From positions 1 to 64,000 of the forward strand of contig JBFMHF010000017.1 in NCBI GenBank assembly GCA_040752975.1: a stretch of DNA of 64,000 nucleotides. The letters run 5' to 3'. Positions 50,758-60,172 of the stretch are shown piece after piece. This DNA is from JADLDB01 sp040752975 (GTDB lineage: Bacteria > Myxococcota > Myxococcia > Myxococcales > Myxococcaceae). Every line of letters starts with the position of its first letter. The stretch's first letter is position 1. The notes beneath the pieces were generated by a model that saw only the letters and a program-made list of their open reading frames with translations, was not told the origin of the DNA and did no database searches. Position numbers and translations under genes: made by a program.

Positions 50758-52005
50758 GTGCGATCCCGTTGGCTGGTGATGCTGAGCGTCTTCGCCGTGG
50801 GGTGCGGTGAGGGGGCGATTGTCGGAAGTGGCGGCGGCGGAGGCGCTGCGGGCGGAGGCGTCGGCGGAGCGGGTGGAGCCGGCGGCGGGGGCGGCGGCGC
50901 GGCCAGCTTCGACGGGCTCCCCTGTGACGTCGCGACCGTCCTGGCTGCACACTGCGTCTCGTGTCACGGCACGCCGTTGTCCGGCGGCGCTACCGTGCCG
51001 CTGACGAGTCGCGCCGACCTGGTCGCCCTGTCCCCCAACTTCCCGGGGCAGAGCATCGGCAGCCGCTGCGTCACCCGGATGAGGATGACTGCCGGGGCCA
51101 TGCCGCCGGCGCCGCTGCCCGCCGTGCCGGCCGCCGACCTCGCCGCCTTCGACGCGTGGGTGACGGCGGGCATGCCAGTGGGGAGCTGCACCACGACCCC
51201 CGATGCCGGCATGGTGACGCTGACCTGCGCCAGCGGTCAGTCGTGGACCGACGGGAACAACGGAGAGTTCGACATGAACCCCGGCTGGGCGTGCGTGTCG
51301 TGTCACCTCGGGAACAACTTCAACGGACAGAACCCGCCGCCGCCCGACGACAAGATCGACGAAGCCTGGTTCTTCATGGGCACCGTGTACCCGGCGCTCA
51401 ACGAGCGCGATCGCTGTGTGTCTGAGCCCCCGGCCACGGTGCGCGTGGAGATCCTCGACACCAACGGCAACGTGGTGCTCACCATGACGCCTTCGAGGAC
51501 CTCAGGGAACTTCGCGAGCGACAACCGGCTCGCCCACTCGACGAGGGCCTTCCGCTCCAACGGCGCTGCCCCCTCTCCGTACCGCGCACGCGTGGTGAAC
51601 GGCGCAGCTTCGCTCACGATGATGACGGCGCAGACCAGCGGCGACTGCAACACCTGCCACACCGAGCGCGGCGCGAACGGTGCGGCGGGGCGCATCGTCT
51701 ACCCGGCCTTCATCCCGGTGGACGCGGGACCGATGGATGCCGGAGTGCCCGACGCGGGGACGCCGGACGCGGGGAGCCCGGACGCAGGCACGCCTGACGC
51801 CGGTGGGGATGCGGGTGCGCCCGATGCGGGGCCAGCTGACGCGGGTGCCACCGATGCGGGTGTGCTGGACGCAGGCGACCTCGACGCGGGCGTCGACGCC
51901 GGTGCCGTCGACGCAGGTGACGTCGACGCAGGCGACCTCGACGCGGGCGTCGACGCCGGTGCCGTCGATGCAGGCGATCCCGACGCCGGTCTCGACGGGG
52001 GCTGA
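50758..52005 (+). CDS. Lipoprotein with three CxxCH haem motifs and Asp-Ala-Gly tail
   Basis: A 415-residue protein with a lipobox (FAVGC), a Gly-rich linker, and three c-type haem-binding motifs (CVSCHG, CVSCHL, CNTCHTE). It is therefore probably a triheme outer-envelope cytochrome-like protein in the style of Myxococcota planctomycete-type cytochrome C domains. The C-terminal ~100 residues are DAG repeats (DAGAPDAGPADAG), including a 57-nt unit duplicated in tandem at 51868-51981. The GTG at 50758 is preferred because GGGAGG is 5 nt upstream. Confidence 0.82.
   Translation: MRSRWLVMLSVFAVGCGEGAIVGSGGGGGAAGGGVGGAGGAGGGGGGAASFDGLPCDVATVLAAHCVSCHGTPLSGGATVPLTSRADLVALSPNFPGQSIGSRCVTRMRMTAGAMPPAPLPAVPAADLAAFDAWVTAGMPVGSCTTTPDAGMVTLTCASGQSWTDGNNGEFDMNPGWACVSCHLGNNFNGQNPPPPDDKIDEAWFFMGTVYPALNERDRCVSEPPATVRVEILDTNGNVVLTMTPSRTSGNFASDNRLAHSTRAFRSNGAAPSPYRARVVNGAASLTMMTAQTSGDCNTCHTERGANGAAGRIVYPAFIPVDAGPMDAGVPDAGTPDAGSPDAGTPDAGGDAGAPDAGPADAGATDAGVLDAGDLDAGVDAGAVDAGDVDAGDLDAGVDAGAVDAGDPDAGLDGG
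51868..51981 (+). repeat. 57-nt tandem repeat coding for DAG units
   Basis: Two near-identical copies of a 19-codon unit (DAGDLDAGVDAGAVDAGDV and its partner ending in DP), starting at 51868 and 51925. They show ongoing slippage in the lipoprotein tail. Confidence 0.85.
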
Positions 52006-52161
52006 GCGTCTTTTCAGGGGAACCGGCGCCAGGGGCAGGGATGCCTGCCGTGTAGAAGCAGGTGTCAGAAGCCCCGGCGGAGCCGTGGCAACGAGCGAAG
52101 GAACGGCTGGGCGCGGTTGAACGTGAGGCGCCGACCGCGGCCCGGCAGCCCGCACCGCTGG

Positions 52162-53079
52162 TCAGCGTACGAAGCGCCAGCAGCGGTGCACGGTGCGCCG
52201 GAAGTCCTCGGGGATCGATCGGGGCGTCAGCTCCTCCGTCGGCGTGAGGCGCGCGTCGAGCTCGAAGCCGAGGAAGTTGGTGGAGAAGTAGAGCGTCCCG
52301 CCAGGCGCCAGCAGCTCCAGCACCCGGCCGACGAGGTGCCGGTGATCGCGCTGCACCTCGAAGCGGCGCTCCATCTTCTTCGACGACGAGAAGCTGGGCG
52401 GATCGAGCACGATCAAGTCGTACGGGCCGCGGGCCGTCTCCAGCCAGCCCAGCACGTCGGCGCGCACCACGCGGTGCCTGGGGCCGGGCTCCAACCCGTT
52501 GTGCCGGAAGTTCCGCTCGGCCCAGTCGGCATACGTGTTGGAGAGATCCACCGTGGTCGTCTCCGCCGCGCCGCCCGCGCGCGCGTACACGGTGAAGGAT
52601 CCGGTGTACGCGAAGAGGTTCAGGAAGCGCTTGCCGTCGGCCTCGTCACGCACGCGCTTCCTCGTGTTCCGGTGATCGAGGAACAAGCCCGTGTCGAGGT
52701 AGTCGGACAGGTTGCACTCGAAGGTGAGGCCGTTCTCCTGCACCAGCACGGTGGTCGACTGCGCGCCGTGACGCCCGTACTGGGCCTCGCCCCACGGCTT
52801 CGGCTCGTGCGTCTTGGTGAAGATCTTCTCCGGCGGAAGCGCCAGCACCGCGCCGACGGCCCGCACCACCTCCGCGCGCGCTTGCTCCAGTGTCCCTTCG
52901 CGGCGTTGCTTCCGCCGCGGGTACTCCATCACGTGCGCGTAGCCGGCGTACCAGTCCACCGCGAACGGCCACTCCGGCACGTCGAGATCGTACAGGCGAA
53001 ACGCGGTGAGGCCCTGCCGCGCGGCCCACTTGAAGCGGTGCTTCGCGTTCTTCTTGAGACGGTTCTCGAAGTCCGACAT
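52162..53079 (-). CDS. RlmK-like 23S rRNA methyltransferase
   Basis: A 305-residue SAM-dependent methyltransferase equal to the C-terminal (RlmK) half of RlmKL, which forms m7G2069 in 23S rRNA in E. coli. The motif FENRLKKNAKHRFKWAARQGLTAFRLYDLDVPEW is a clear family signature, followed by the SAM site FLNLFAYTGSFTVYAR and the catalytic VLDPPSFSSSKKM. It is divergent from the S46 peptidase gene. The ATG at 53079 begins exactly at the conserved domain; the ATG at 53133 would overlap the divergent start. Confidence 0.88.
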   Translation of the reverse strand: MSDFENRLKKNAKHRFKWAARQGLTAFRLYDLDVPEWPFAVDWYAGYAHVMEYPRRKQRREGTLEQARAEVVRAVGAVLALPPEKIFTKTHEPKPWGEAQYGRHGAQSTTVLVQENGLTFECNLSDYLDTGLFLDHRNTRKRVRDEADGKRFLNLFAYTGSFTVYARAGGAAETTTVDLSNTYADWAERNFRHNGLEPGPRHRVVRADVLGWLETARGPYDLIVLDPPSFSSSKKMERRFEVQRDHRHLVGRVLELLAPGGTLYFSTNFLGFELDARLTPTEELTPRSIPEDFRRTVHRCWRFVR

Positions 53080-53131
53080 GGCCGCACGCGCGAATAGCCG
53101 ACGAGGGCGCCGTGGGCTAGGTGCGTCCGCC

Positions 53132-55243
53132 ATGCGCTCTGCCCTCCTCCTCGTCACGGCCCTCCTCGCGGCGCCCTCCTTCGCCAGCGAAGGGAAGTGG
53201 ATGCCACAGCAGGTGCTCGAGCTCGGGCCTGCGTGGGTGAAGCAGCAGGGCTTCGGGTTGCCGCTCGACAGGCTGTGGAGCGACAAGGCGGGCGGTGGGC
53301 TCCTCTCGAACGCGGTGCAGCTCCCCGGGTGCTCGGGCAGCTTCGTGTCTGCGCAGGGGCTCTTGATCACCAACCACCACTGCGTGGTGGGGATCCTCCA
53401 GGAGCACTCCACGCCCCAGGCCAACCTGACGAAGGACGGCTACCTCGCGCGCACTCCCGCCGAGGAGAAGCCGGCCAAGGCCTTCCGCATCCAGGTGCCG
53501 CGCGCTTTCCGCGACGTGACGAAGGACGTGCTGGCGGCGATCCCCGCGGACGTGGACGATCTCGGCCGCTTCAAGGCGGTGGAGGCGAAGCAGAAGGCCC
53601 TGGTCGCGGACTGCGAGAAGCAGCCGGGCACGCGCTGCGTCTTCGCCACCTTCGACGGCGGGCGCTTCTTCACCGTGACCGAGTTCGCCGAGCTCACCGA
53701 CGTCCGGCTCGTCTACGCGCCCCCGGCGCAGGTGGGCGACTTCGGCGGCGAGGTGGACAACTGGATGTGGCCGCGACACTCCGGCGACTTCGCGCTGGTG
53801 CGCGTCTACGAGGGCGGCAAGCCGTACCAGCCGAAGTGGTTTTTCCCCGTGTCGACGAAGGGCGTGAAGCCGGGCGATGCGGTGGCGGTGCTGGGCTACC
53901 CCGGCGTGTCCTTCCGCGCGTGGCTCGCCGACGAGGTGGCCGAGCGGCAGGCCCGGTTCTACCCGCAGGCGCGAGATCTCTCCGCCGAGTGGGTGGCGAT
54001 CATGGAGGCCGAGGGGAAGAAGTCGCCGGAGGTCGCCATCGCCACCGCCGACGATCTCCGCGCGTACCTGAACCGGAGGAAGAACTCCGAAGGGCAGTTG
54101 GCCGGGCTCGCCCGCGGGAAGATCGTCGACGCCCTGCGCGCGGCGGAGGTCCGCGTGGAGGCGTTCGCGAAGAAGAAGGGCCTCTCCGACGCCCTCACCG
54201 CGCGGGAGGGGCTGCTCGCGCTGCACCAGGAGAAGCTGGCCACGTGGGACCGGGACTTCCTCCTCGACGTCTCTTCCCAGGGAGCGCGCGCCCTCAGCTG
54301 GCCGCTCCTCATCGCTCGCCGCAGCTGGGAAGCCCAGCGCCCCGACGCCGAACGCGAGCTGGGCTACCAGGAGCGCGATCTCGCCCGCTTGCGCGAGCGC
54401 CTGGAGCGCGATCAGAAGCGCTACGCCCCTGCCGTCGACTTCGCGCTCGCGATGTCCTGGCTCAGGCGCGCGCTGGCGCTCCCGAAGGAGCAGCGGATCG
54501 AGACGGTCGACGTGGTGTTTGGCGGCCTCAAGGACGAGGCGGCCGTGGCTGCGAAGCTCAAGGGCCTCATCGCCGCCTCGAAGGTCTTCACCCTCGCCGA
54601 GCGCATGAAGATGTTCGACGAGGCCGTTCCGCAGCTCATGGGGCGGAAGGACCCGCTGCTCGACTTCGCCCTGGGGCTGGACGCAGAGCGACGCCGCCTG
54701 CGCGATCGCCGGGACGGCTGGGCGGGCAGGGCGCTGCAGCTCAGGCCGGCCTGGCGCGCTGCCGTCATCCTGGAGGCGGGCCGCCCCGTGGCGCCCGACG
54801 CCAACTCCACGCTGCGCGTCACCTTCGGTCGCGTGAAGGGCTACTCACCGCGTGACGGGGTGACGATGGAGCCGCAGACGACGCTGTCCGGCGTGCTGGA
54901 GAAGCACACCGGAGTCGAGCCCTTCGACGTGCCGCAGAAGATCCGCGACGCGGTGGCCGCGAAGAAGCTGGGCCGGTGGATCGATCCGCGCCTCGGCGAC
55001 GTGCCCGTGGACTTCCTGGCCGACTGCGACACCACCGGGGGCAACTCCGGCAGCCCCACCATCGACGGGCAGGGCCGCCTCGTCGGCGTCAACTTCGATC
55101 GCGTCTGGGAAAACGTCGCCAACGACTTCGGCTACAACCCCGCCGTCGCCCGGCACGTCAACGCCGACGTCCGCTACCTCCTCTGGCTCCTCGAGGAGGT
55201 CGAGGGCGCGGGTGATCTGTTGAAGGAATTGGGCGCGAAGTAG
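53132..55243 (+). CDS. S46-family dipeptidyl-peptidase (DPP11-type candidate)
   Basis: A 703-residue secreted serine peptidase with signal peptide (RSALLLVTALLAAPSFAS). The catalytic triad is in ITNHHC (His82/83), RHSGDF (Asp219) and TGGNSGSP (Ser639). S46 enzymes release dipeptides from oligopeptides. An Arg lies 18 residues after Ser639 (FDRVW, Arg657), the position where Porphyromonas DPP11 has Arg673 (acidic P1 specificity) and DPP7 has Gly. This makes an Asp/Glu-specific DPP11-like activity likely. Confidence 0.92.
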   Translation: MRSALLLVTALLAAPSFASEGKWMPQQVLELGPAWVKQQGFGLPLDRLWSDKAGGGLLSNAVQLPGCSGSFVSAQGLLITNHHCVVGILQEHSTPQANLTKDGYLARTPAEEKPAKAFRIQVPRAFRDVTKDVLAAIPADVDDLGRFKAVEAKQKALVADCEKQPGTRCVFATFDGGRFFTVTEFAELTDVRLVYAPPAQVGDFGGEVDNWMWPRHSGDFALVRVYEGGKPYQPKWFFPVSTKGVKPGDAVAVLGYPGVSFRAWLADEVAERQARFYPQARDLSAEWVAIMEAEGKKSPEVAIATADDLRAYLNRRKNSEGQLAGLARGKIVDALRAAEVRVEAFAKKKGLSDALTAREGLLALHQEKLATWDRDFLLDVSSQGARALSWPLLIARRSWEAQRPDAERELGYQERDLARLRERLERDQKRYAPAVDFALAMSWLRRALALPKEQRIETVDVVFGGLKDEAAVAAKLKGLIAASKVFTLAERMKMFDEAVPQLMGRKDPLLDFALGLDAERRRLRDRRDGWAGRALQLRPAWRAAVILEAGRPVAPDANSTLRVTFGRVKGYSPRDGVTMEPQTTLSGVLEKHTGVEPFDVPQKIRDAVAAKKLGRWIDPRLGDVPVDFLADCDTTGGNSGSPTIDGQGRLVGVNFDRVWENVANDFGYNPAVARHVNADVRYLLWLLEEVEGAGDLLKELGAK

Positions 55244-55294
55244 CGCACACGGAACGACTTTCGCGAGGGCCGCGTTTGTGGTGAAGGCGGCGCC

Positions 55295-56437
55295 ATGCGC
55301 TTCGACACCCTCGCGATCCACGCCGGGCAGACCCCGGATCCCTCCACGGGCGCGATCATGACGCCCGTGTACTTCACCTCCACCTACGTCCAGGACGGGC
55401 CGGGCGAGCACAAGGGCTACGAGTACAGCCGCACCCGCAACCCCACCCGCACCGCACTCGAGGCCTGCCTCGCCGCGCTGGAGGGCGCGAAGTTCGGCAA
55501 CGCCTTCGCCTCGGGTTGCGCCGCCGCCGACATGCTGATGCACCTGCTGGAGGCTGGCGATCACGTCGTGGTGTCCGACGACGTGTACGGCGGCACGTTC
55601 CGCCTCTTCGACAAGGTCTTCAAGCGGCAGGGGCTGTCCTTCTCCTTCGTGGACATGACCAACCCCGCCAACATCGAGAAGGCGATCACCCCGAAGACGA
55701 AGATGCTCTGGGTGGAGACGCCCACCAACCCGATGCTGAAGCTGATCGACCTCGCGCGCGCGGCGGAGCTTGCGAAGAAGCACAAGCTGATCAGCGTCTG
55801 CGACAACACCTTCATGACGCCGTACTTCCAGCGCCCGCTGGAGTTCGGCTTCGACATCGTCACGCACTCCACGACGAAGTACCTGAACGGCCATTCGGAC
55901 TGCGTGGGCGGCTTCGTGTGCACCAACGACGCGGCGCTGGCCGAGCGGATCGCCTTCCACCAGAACGCGGTGGGCGGCGTGCCGGGGCCCATGGACAGCT
56001 TCCTCGTCCTGCGCGGCGTGAAGACGCTGCACCTGCGCATGGAGCGCCACGCGCAGAACGCGGCGAAGGTGGCCGAGTTCCTGACGAAACACCCCAAGGT
56101 GACGCGGGTGACGTACCCCGGCCTCGAGACGCACCCGCAGTACGCGCTGGCGAAGAGGCAGATGAAGGGCTTCGGCGGCATGATGACCTTCGACATGAAG
56201 GGCGGCCTGGAGGCGGCGCGCCGGTTCCTGAAGACGGTGAAGGTCTTCGCCTGCGCCGAGTCGCTGGGGGGCGTGGAGTCCCTCATTGAACACCCGGCGA
56301 TCATGACGCACGCCTCCATCCCGAAGGAGAACCGTGAGAAGCTGGGAATTACCGACGGGTTGATTCGTCTGTCCGTGGGCATCGAAGATGCGCAGGACCT
56401 GGTCGATGACTTGAAGCAGGCCTTCGAGGCCGCCTGA
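55295..56437 (+). CDS. Trans-sulfuration PLP enzyme (cystathionine gamma-synthase/lyase-like)
   Basis: A 380-residue enzyme of the Cys/Met metabolism PLP family. The PLP lysine is Lys195 (HSTTKYLNGHSD); Tyr44 in EYSRTRNPTR, and the SGCAAADMLMHLLEAGDHVV, WVETPTNPMLKL and GGVESLIEHPA segments are standard. It may act as cystathionine gamma-synthase, gamma-lyase or a closely related lyase; the sequence alone does not separate these. With the cystathionine beta-synthase at the right edge it could form a reverse trans-sulfuration route to cysteine. Confidence 0.9.
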   Translation: MRFDTLAIHAGQTPDPSTGAIMTPVYFTSTYVQDGPGEHKGYEYSRTRNPTRTALEACLAALEGAKFGNAFASGCAAADMLMHLLEAGDHVVVSDDVYGGTFRLFDKVFKRQGLSFSFVDMTNPANIEKAITPKTKMLWVETPTNPMLKLIDLARAAELAKKHKLISVCDNTFMTPYFQRPLEFGFDIVTHSTTKYLNGHSDCVGGFVCTNDAALAERIAFHQNAVGGVPGPMDSFLVLRGVKTLHLRMERHAQNAAKVAEFLTKHPKVTRVTYPGLETHPQYALAKRQMKGFGGMMTFDMKGGLEAARRFLKTVKVFACAESLGGVESLIEHPAIMTHASIPKENREKLGITDGLIRLSVGIEDAQDLVDDLKQAFEAA

Positions 56438-56453
56438 TTTCCAAGCCTTTCGC

Positions 56454-58781
56454 GTGATCGTCTCGCTGCTCGCCATCGTCCTCGCTTCCCCCGCGCTGCC
56501 CAAGGCGTGTGAGCCTCCTGTGGCTCGCGACGTGGCCGCGTTGACCGAGCTCTCCAAGAAGTCCGGGGCCGTGTCGGTCGGCCTCGACTCGATCGCCACC
56601 TGGTGCTTCGACAGCGGCGGCGCCTGGACCGGCGGGCACAAGCTGAAGAAGGGCCAGCAGCCCGATCCCGAGGCCATTCCGTCGGGCGACTGCGCCAAGG
56701 CCATCGGCGCCTGCGAGGGCGCGAAGGTGGTGTTGACGGCAGACCTGCGCGCGCTGCTCTACGACACGCTGGCGGACATCGAGACGCCGTACCTCGGCCT
56801 CAAGTACACGCCCAAGCGCTCCGGGCTCGCCGAGCGTCCGCCCGAGATCGCCGACTGCCGCTCGAAGAACCGCAGCGAGCTCTTCGCGCAGGCGCAGGCC
56901 CGCATGGACATCGCGCGGCTCGCCAACCAGGCGCAGAGCGAGTACCGCAACTTCCGCACGTGGCTCTACAAACAGAGCCTCACCTGCGCACAGATGGTGG
57001 CGCGCGGAGAGACCGATCTCACCCGTCGCGGCATCGCGGTCGACACCCCGGTCGAGAAGAGCGGCGGGACGATGCAGGTGGACGCGGGGCTGCCGGCGGC
57101 TCCCGCAGGAGTCGTGGTGACCAGGGACGCACCGGCCGGCGCTGGTGGGGGGACGAGGAGCCCGGACGGCTCGAACTCAGGTGGAACAGCCGGCGGAGTC
57201 GGTGGGATCGCGGCCGGAGCTCCGGGTGCAGGTGCGTCGAGCGGGACGACCGGTTCCGGCGCCAGCGCAGGCGGAGCCGTTGGCCCGGCGGGAGTGGGCA
57301 CGACTGGCGCGGGCGCAGGGGCGGCGGGCGTGGGAAAGCCGGGAGTCGGCGCGACAGGTGCGGGCGCAGGCGTGGCGGGCGTGGGCACGCCCGGAGTCGG
57401 CGCGACCGGCGCAGGCGTGGCGGGCACGGGCACGCCTGGAGTCGGCGCGACTGGCGCGGGCGCAGGTGTGGCGGGTGCGGGCACGCCTGGAGTCGGCGCG
57501 ACAGGCGCGGGCGCAGGTGTGGCGGGCGCAGGCACGCCTGGCGTCGGCGCGACGGGCGCGGGTGTGGCGGGCGCGAGTGCGGCTGGAGGCGCGGCGGGTT
57601 CGGGCGGGCCGACCGGCATGAGCGCGGGCGGAAAGGGCGCCGCGGGAAGCACGGGGGGAACGTCGCCTGGCGCGGGCACACCCGGAGTCGCTGCGGGGAC
57701 GCCTCAATCGGCCACGGGCGCGGGAGCGAGCGCAGGCGCAGGGACGACGGGCCCCACGCGTCCGGCGGCGGGTGCTGGCGCAGCCGGAGGGGCCGGCGCG
57801 GTGGCGAGCACGGGCGGAGCCGGCGCCGGGGGCGCAGGTGTTGGAACGGTTGGCAGCCCGCGCGGTGGCGTCGCGGCCGCGGGCGCCCAGGGCTCCGCGG
57901 CGGCGGGCACGACTGGCGCGGGCGCTGGCGGCGTCGCGACGAAGGACCTCCCCCTCGGCGGGCCGACCGTCGAGCGCCAGAAGGCGCTGGCGTCGTCGAT
58001 GATCGTGAAGTGGCGTTACCTGGCGGAGCAGCGCGCCCGCATCGAGCCGGATCCCGACTGGGTGCTGGGCTTCCTCGCTTCCCGCGAGCTCCGCGACTGC
58101 AAGTGCCAGCGCGTGGAGCCGAAGGACATCGTGGCCCGCCTCGAGGCGGGCGATCGCGTGGCGGCGCTGCAGGCCGACGACGACAAGAACACGAAGTGCG
58201 AGCTCTGCCTCCAGGACGCGTTCCCGCCCTGGAAGATCCGCGTCCAGAAGCAGTGCATGCAGATGGACGATCTCACCGACTACGAGCTCGGGGTGCTGCA
58301 GCGCTCCGACGACGGCAACGGCCTGCCGCCCCGCTGCTTCGAAGCGAGCCGCGTCCGTCGCGCCGCGCGGCCCCCGGCGAAGGGGCAGGGAACCACCGCT
58401 TCGGCAGGCGCCACGGCGCAAGGGAAGGGCGGCAGCGCCTTCATCATCACGAAGAACCCGGATCCCCCGGCGGCCACTCCGGTCGCCCAGGGCAGCGGCG
58501 CCGAGCGACCTACCGACTACGCGCCCATCCCGCCGCGCGAAGACGGCCACGTCTACTACCGCGTCTTCATGAGCCGCGCGTGCGAGGCGGAAGTCGAGCC
58601 CGGCCCCATCACCGCGCGGACGGGCGATCTCATGCCCGTGCCGCCGGGCGCGGCCGCGCTCATCGTGAAGAGCCCTTGCGGCGGGCTGGTAGAGGTGTAT
58701 TTCGGCCGCGAAGAGAAGCCCCGGGTAACCGAGGTCTTCGCGAAGAACCAGCCGCTCCGCCTGCAGTTCCGCAAGCCATGA
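56454..58781 (+). CDS. Exported protein with long Gly/Ala-rich repeat region
   Basis: A 775-residue protein (GTG start) with a signal-like N-terminus (IVSLLAIVLASPAL). Residues ~15-200 form a Cys-containing domain. Residues ~240-500 are a collagen-like low-complexity region of Gly, Ala, Thr and Val, including units of the type GTPGVGATGAGAGVAGA (57291-57580). The C-terminal ~270 residues are a second Cys-rich domain ending VYFGREEKPRVTEVFAKNQ. No enzyme family is recognised; it looks like a surface or matrix protein. Its stop overlaps the next ATG. Confidence 0.78.
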   Translation: MIVSLLAIVLASPALPKACEPPVARDVAALTELSKKSGAVSVGLDSIATWCFDSGGAWTGGHKLKKGQQPDPEAIPSGDCAKAIGACEGAKVVLTADLRALLYDTLADIETPYLGLKYTPKRSGLAERPPEIADCRSKNRSELFAQAQARMDIARLANQAQSEYRNFRTWLYKQSLTCAQMVARGETDLTRRGIAVDTPVEKSGGTMQVDAGLPAAPAGVVVTRDAPAGAGGGTRSPDGSNSGGTAGGVGGIAAGAPGAGASSGTTGSGASAGGAVGPAGVGTTGAGAGAAGVGKPGVGATGAGAGVAGVGTPGVGATGAGVAGTGTPGVGATGAGAGVAGAGTPGVGATGAGAGVAGAGTPGVGATGAGVAGASAAGGAAGSGGPTGMSAGGKGAAGSTGGTSPGAGTPGVAAGTPQSATGAGASAGAGTTGPTRPAAGAGAAGGAGAVASTGGAGAGGAGVGTVGSPRGGVAAAGAQGSAAAGTTGAGAGGVATKDLPLGGPTVERQKALASSMIVKWRYLAEQRARIEPDPDWVLGFLASRELRDCKCQRVEPKDIVARLEAGDRVAALQADDDKNTKCELCLQDAFPPWKIRVQKQCMQMDDLTDYELGVLQRSDDGNGLPPRCFEASRVRRAARPPAKGQGTTASAGATAQGKGGSAFIITKNPDPPAATPVAQGSGAERPTDYAPIPPREDGHVYYRVFMSRACEAEVEPGPITARTGDLMPVPPGAAALIVKSPCGGLVEVYFGREEKPRVTEVFAKNQPLRLQFRKP
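57291..57580 (+). repeat. Gly/Ala-rich in-frame repeats (45-51-nt units)
   Basis: Successive 15- and 17-codon units carry the core GVGATGAG with small variations (GTPGVGATGAGAGVAGA and shorter forms). The near-identity at DNA level indicates expansion by unequal recombination. Confidence 0.8.
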
Positions 58782-59323
58782 GCCACGACGCCACCAGGGC
58801 GATTCCCGGCAAGCTGGTCGAAGGCGTCTTCCGCCGCGCGCTGGGCCCGGATCTCACGCCCGCGCTCCTCGAGCAGTTGGCCGAGGTGGGCGTCGATCTC
58901 TCCATACCCTTGAAGCCGGCCTACCCGCGCCCGACGTGGTACCGCGCGATCGAGGTCACCGCCGCCGCGCTGTACGAGAAGGAGCCGCCCGACGCCCAGC
59001 TGCGGCTGCTCGGCCAGCACATCATGCGCGCGCTGAAGGAGCGCGAGGTGATCAAAGGACCGTGGCTCTCGATGGCGAAGCTGATGGGTCCGAGGCGCGC
59101 GCTCAAGCAGGCGGCCGACTTCGCGCAAGGCGGGCCGATCAAGCTGACGCTGGTGGAGAAGGGGAAGCACGAGCTCGAGATCCACGTCGAGGAAGGCGCG
59201 CAGCCCGAGTTCCTCGCGGGCCTGCTCGAAGGGACCATCTCGATGCTGGGCGGGAAGGAGCCCAGCGCGGCGATCGGCGCCCGCACGGCCGTCAGCACCA
59301 CCTTCCTCACCCGCTGGCGCTGA
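58778..59323 (+). CDS. DUF2378 / TIGR02265 family protein
   Basis: A 181-residue protein of the DUF2378 family, first defined as a Myxococcus xanthus paralogous group (TIGR02265) and largely confined to myxobacteria. Signature segments include VEGVFRRALG, TWYRAIEVTAAALYE, YTR-like RLLGQHIMRAL and GTISMLGGKEPSAAI. Members are usually ~180 residues with unknown function. It is translationally coupled (ATGA) to the repeat protein upstream, which may indicate a common role. Confidence 0.9.
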   Translation: MSHDATRAIPGKLVEGVFRRALGPDLTPALLEQLAEVGVDLSIPLKPAYPRPTWYRAIEVTAAALYEKEPPDAQLRLLGQHIMRALKEREVIKGPWLSMAKLMGPRRALKQAADFAQGGPIKLTLVEKGKHELEIHVEEGAQPEFLAGLLEGTISMLGGKEPSAAIGARTAVSTTFLTRWR

Positions 59324-59332
59324 GCGCGGCGC

Positions 59333-60064
59333 TCAGTTGACGACGAAGGCGAGGCGAACGAAGGCCCACGGCTTGAGCTCGCCCTGGACCTCGCGGAACA
59401 GCGGGTGCCCGAGGATCGCCGAAGGATCTCTGGCCAGGGCCATGCCCGCGCTGGCGTCGAGATCGAACGGCGCGAAGTGCTTGCGCCACCCGACGGACAG
59501 CTCGGCCGTCGGCGCCACCGTCACCAGGCCGTCGCGGACCCACAGGTGAGCGCCGCCGTGGCCTCCGAGGCGCCAGTCGCCGGCGAAGAAGCGGAACTCG
59601 TTCGCCATCCGAGCCTGGAAGAGCGAGCCCATCCACGAGAGCTCGCAATCTGGCAGCACGGAGAACCAGCGGGTGACGCGGATCTTCGACCCCGAGGCGA
59701 CCCAGAGGCCCGCCACGGCGTCGTTGGTGCCCTGCTCCTGGCCGGCGAGGGCGCGCCCGGCGACGTCGATGCTGACGCCGTCCGACTGCCACACCCGGCC
59801 GCGAACGCCGAGCCACGCGCCGCGCAGGAACGTGTCCGCTCGACCGTCGTCGAACAGATTCCAGCCGCCCAGCTCGATCTGGATCCGCGTGCCCAGCGCG
59901 ATGCGCCCGTCGACGGCGAGGTGGCCGAGCTGTGGGGCCGAGTACACCGCGGCGAGGGTCTCGTTGCCCTTCGCGGGAGCCGGCGCAGCCGAGCCGTTGA
60001 CAAACGCGGGCTCGGCGGCAGCGACGGTGGCGGAGAGGAGGGAGAGGAGGACGAGGGAACGCAT
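59333..60064 (-). CDS. Exported protein, possible outer-membrane beta-barrel
   Basis: A 243-residue protein with a signal peptide (RSLVLLSLLSATVAAAE). The body alternates amphipathic strands (RIQIELGGWNLF, WLGVRGRVW, LVTVAPTAELSVGWR, FVRLAFVVN) and ends in the C-terminal hydrophobic/aromatic-type motif common to barrels. A GGAGG lies 5 nt before the ATG. It is divergent from the acyl-CoA synthetase. Function unknown. Confidence 0.7.
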   Translation of the reverse strand: MRSLVLLSLLSATVAAAEPAFVNGSAAPAPAKGNETLAAVYSAPQLGHLAVDGRIALGTRIQIELGGWNLFDDGRADTFLRGAWLGVRGRVWQSDGVSIDVAGRALAGQEQGTNDAVAGLWVASGSKIRVTRWFSVLPDCELSWMGSLFQARMANEFRFFAGDWRLGGHGGAHLWVRDGLVTVAPTAELSVGWRKHFAPFDLDASAGMALARDPSAILGHPLFREVQGELKPWAFVRLAFVVN

Positions 60065-60172
60065 GGGAACCTCCGGAGCCTGATGAGTAGCACCACTGGC
60101 GGCAACTCCGCTGCTCGCATTCGGGGAAGTGCGTTGCGCGGTGCGGGCTGCTCGGGCACCGTGCGCCGCGCG

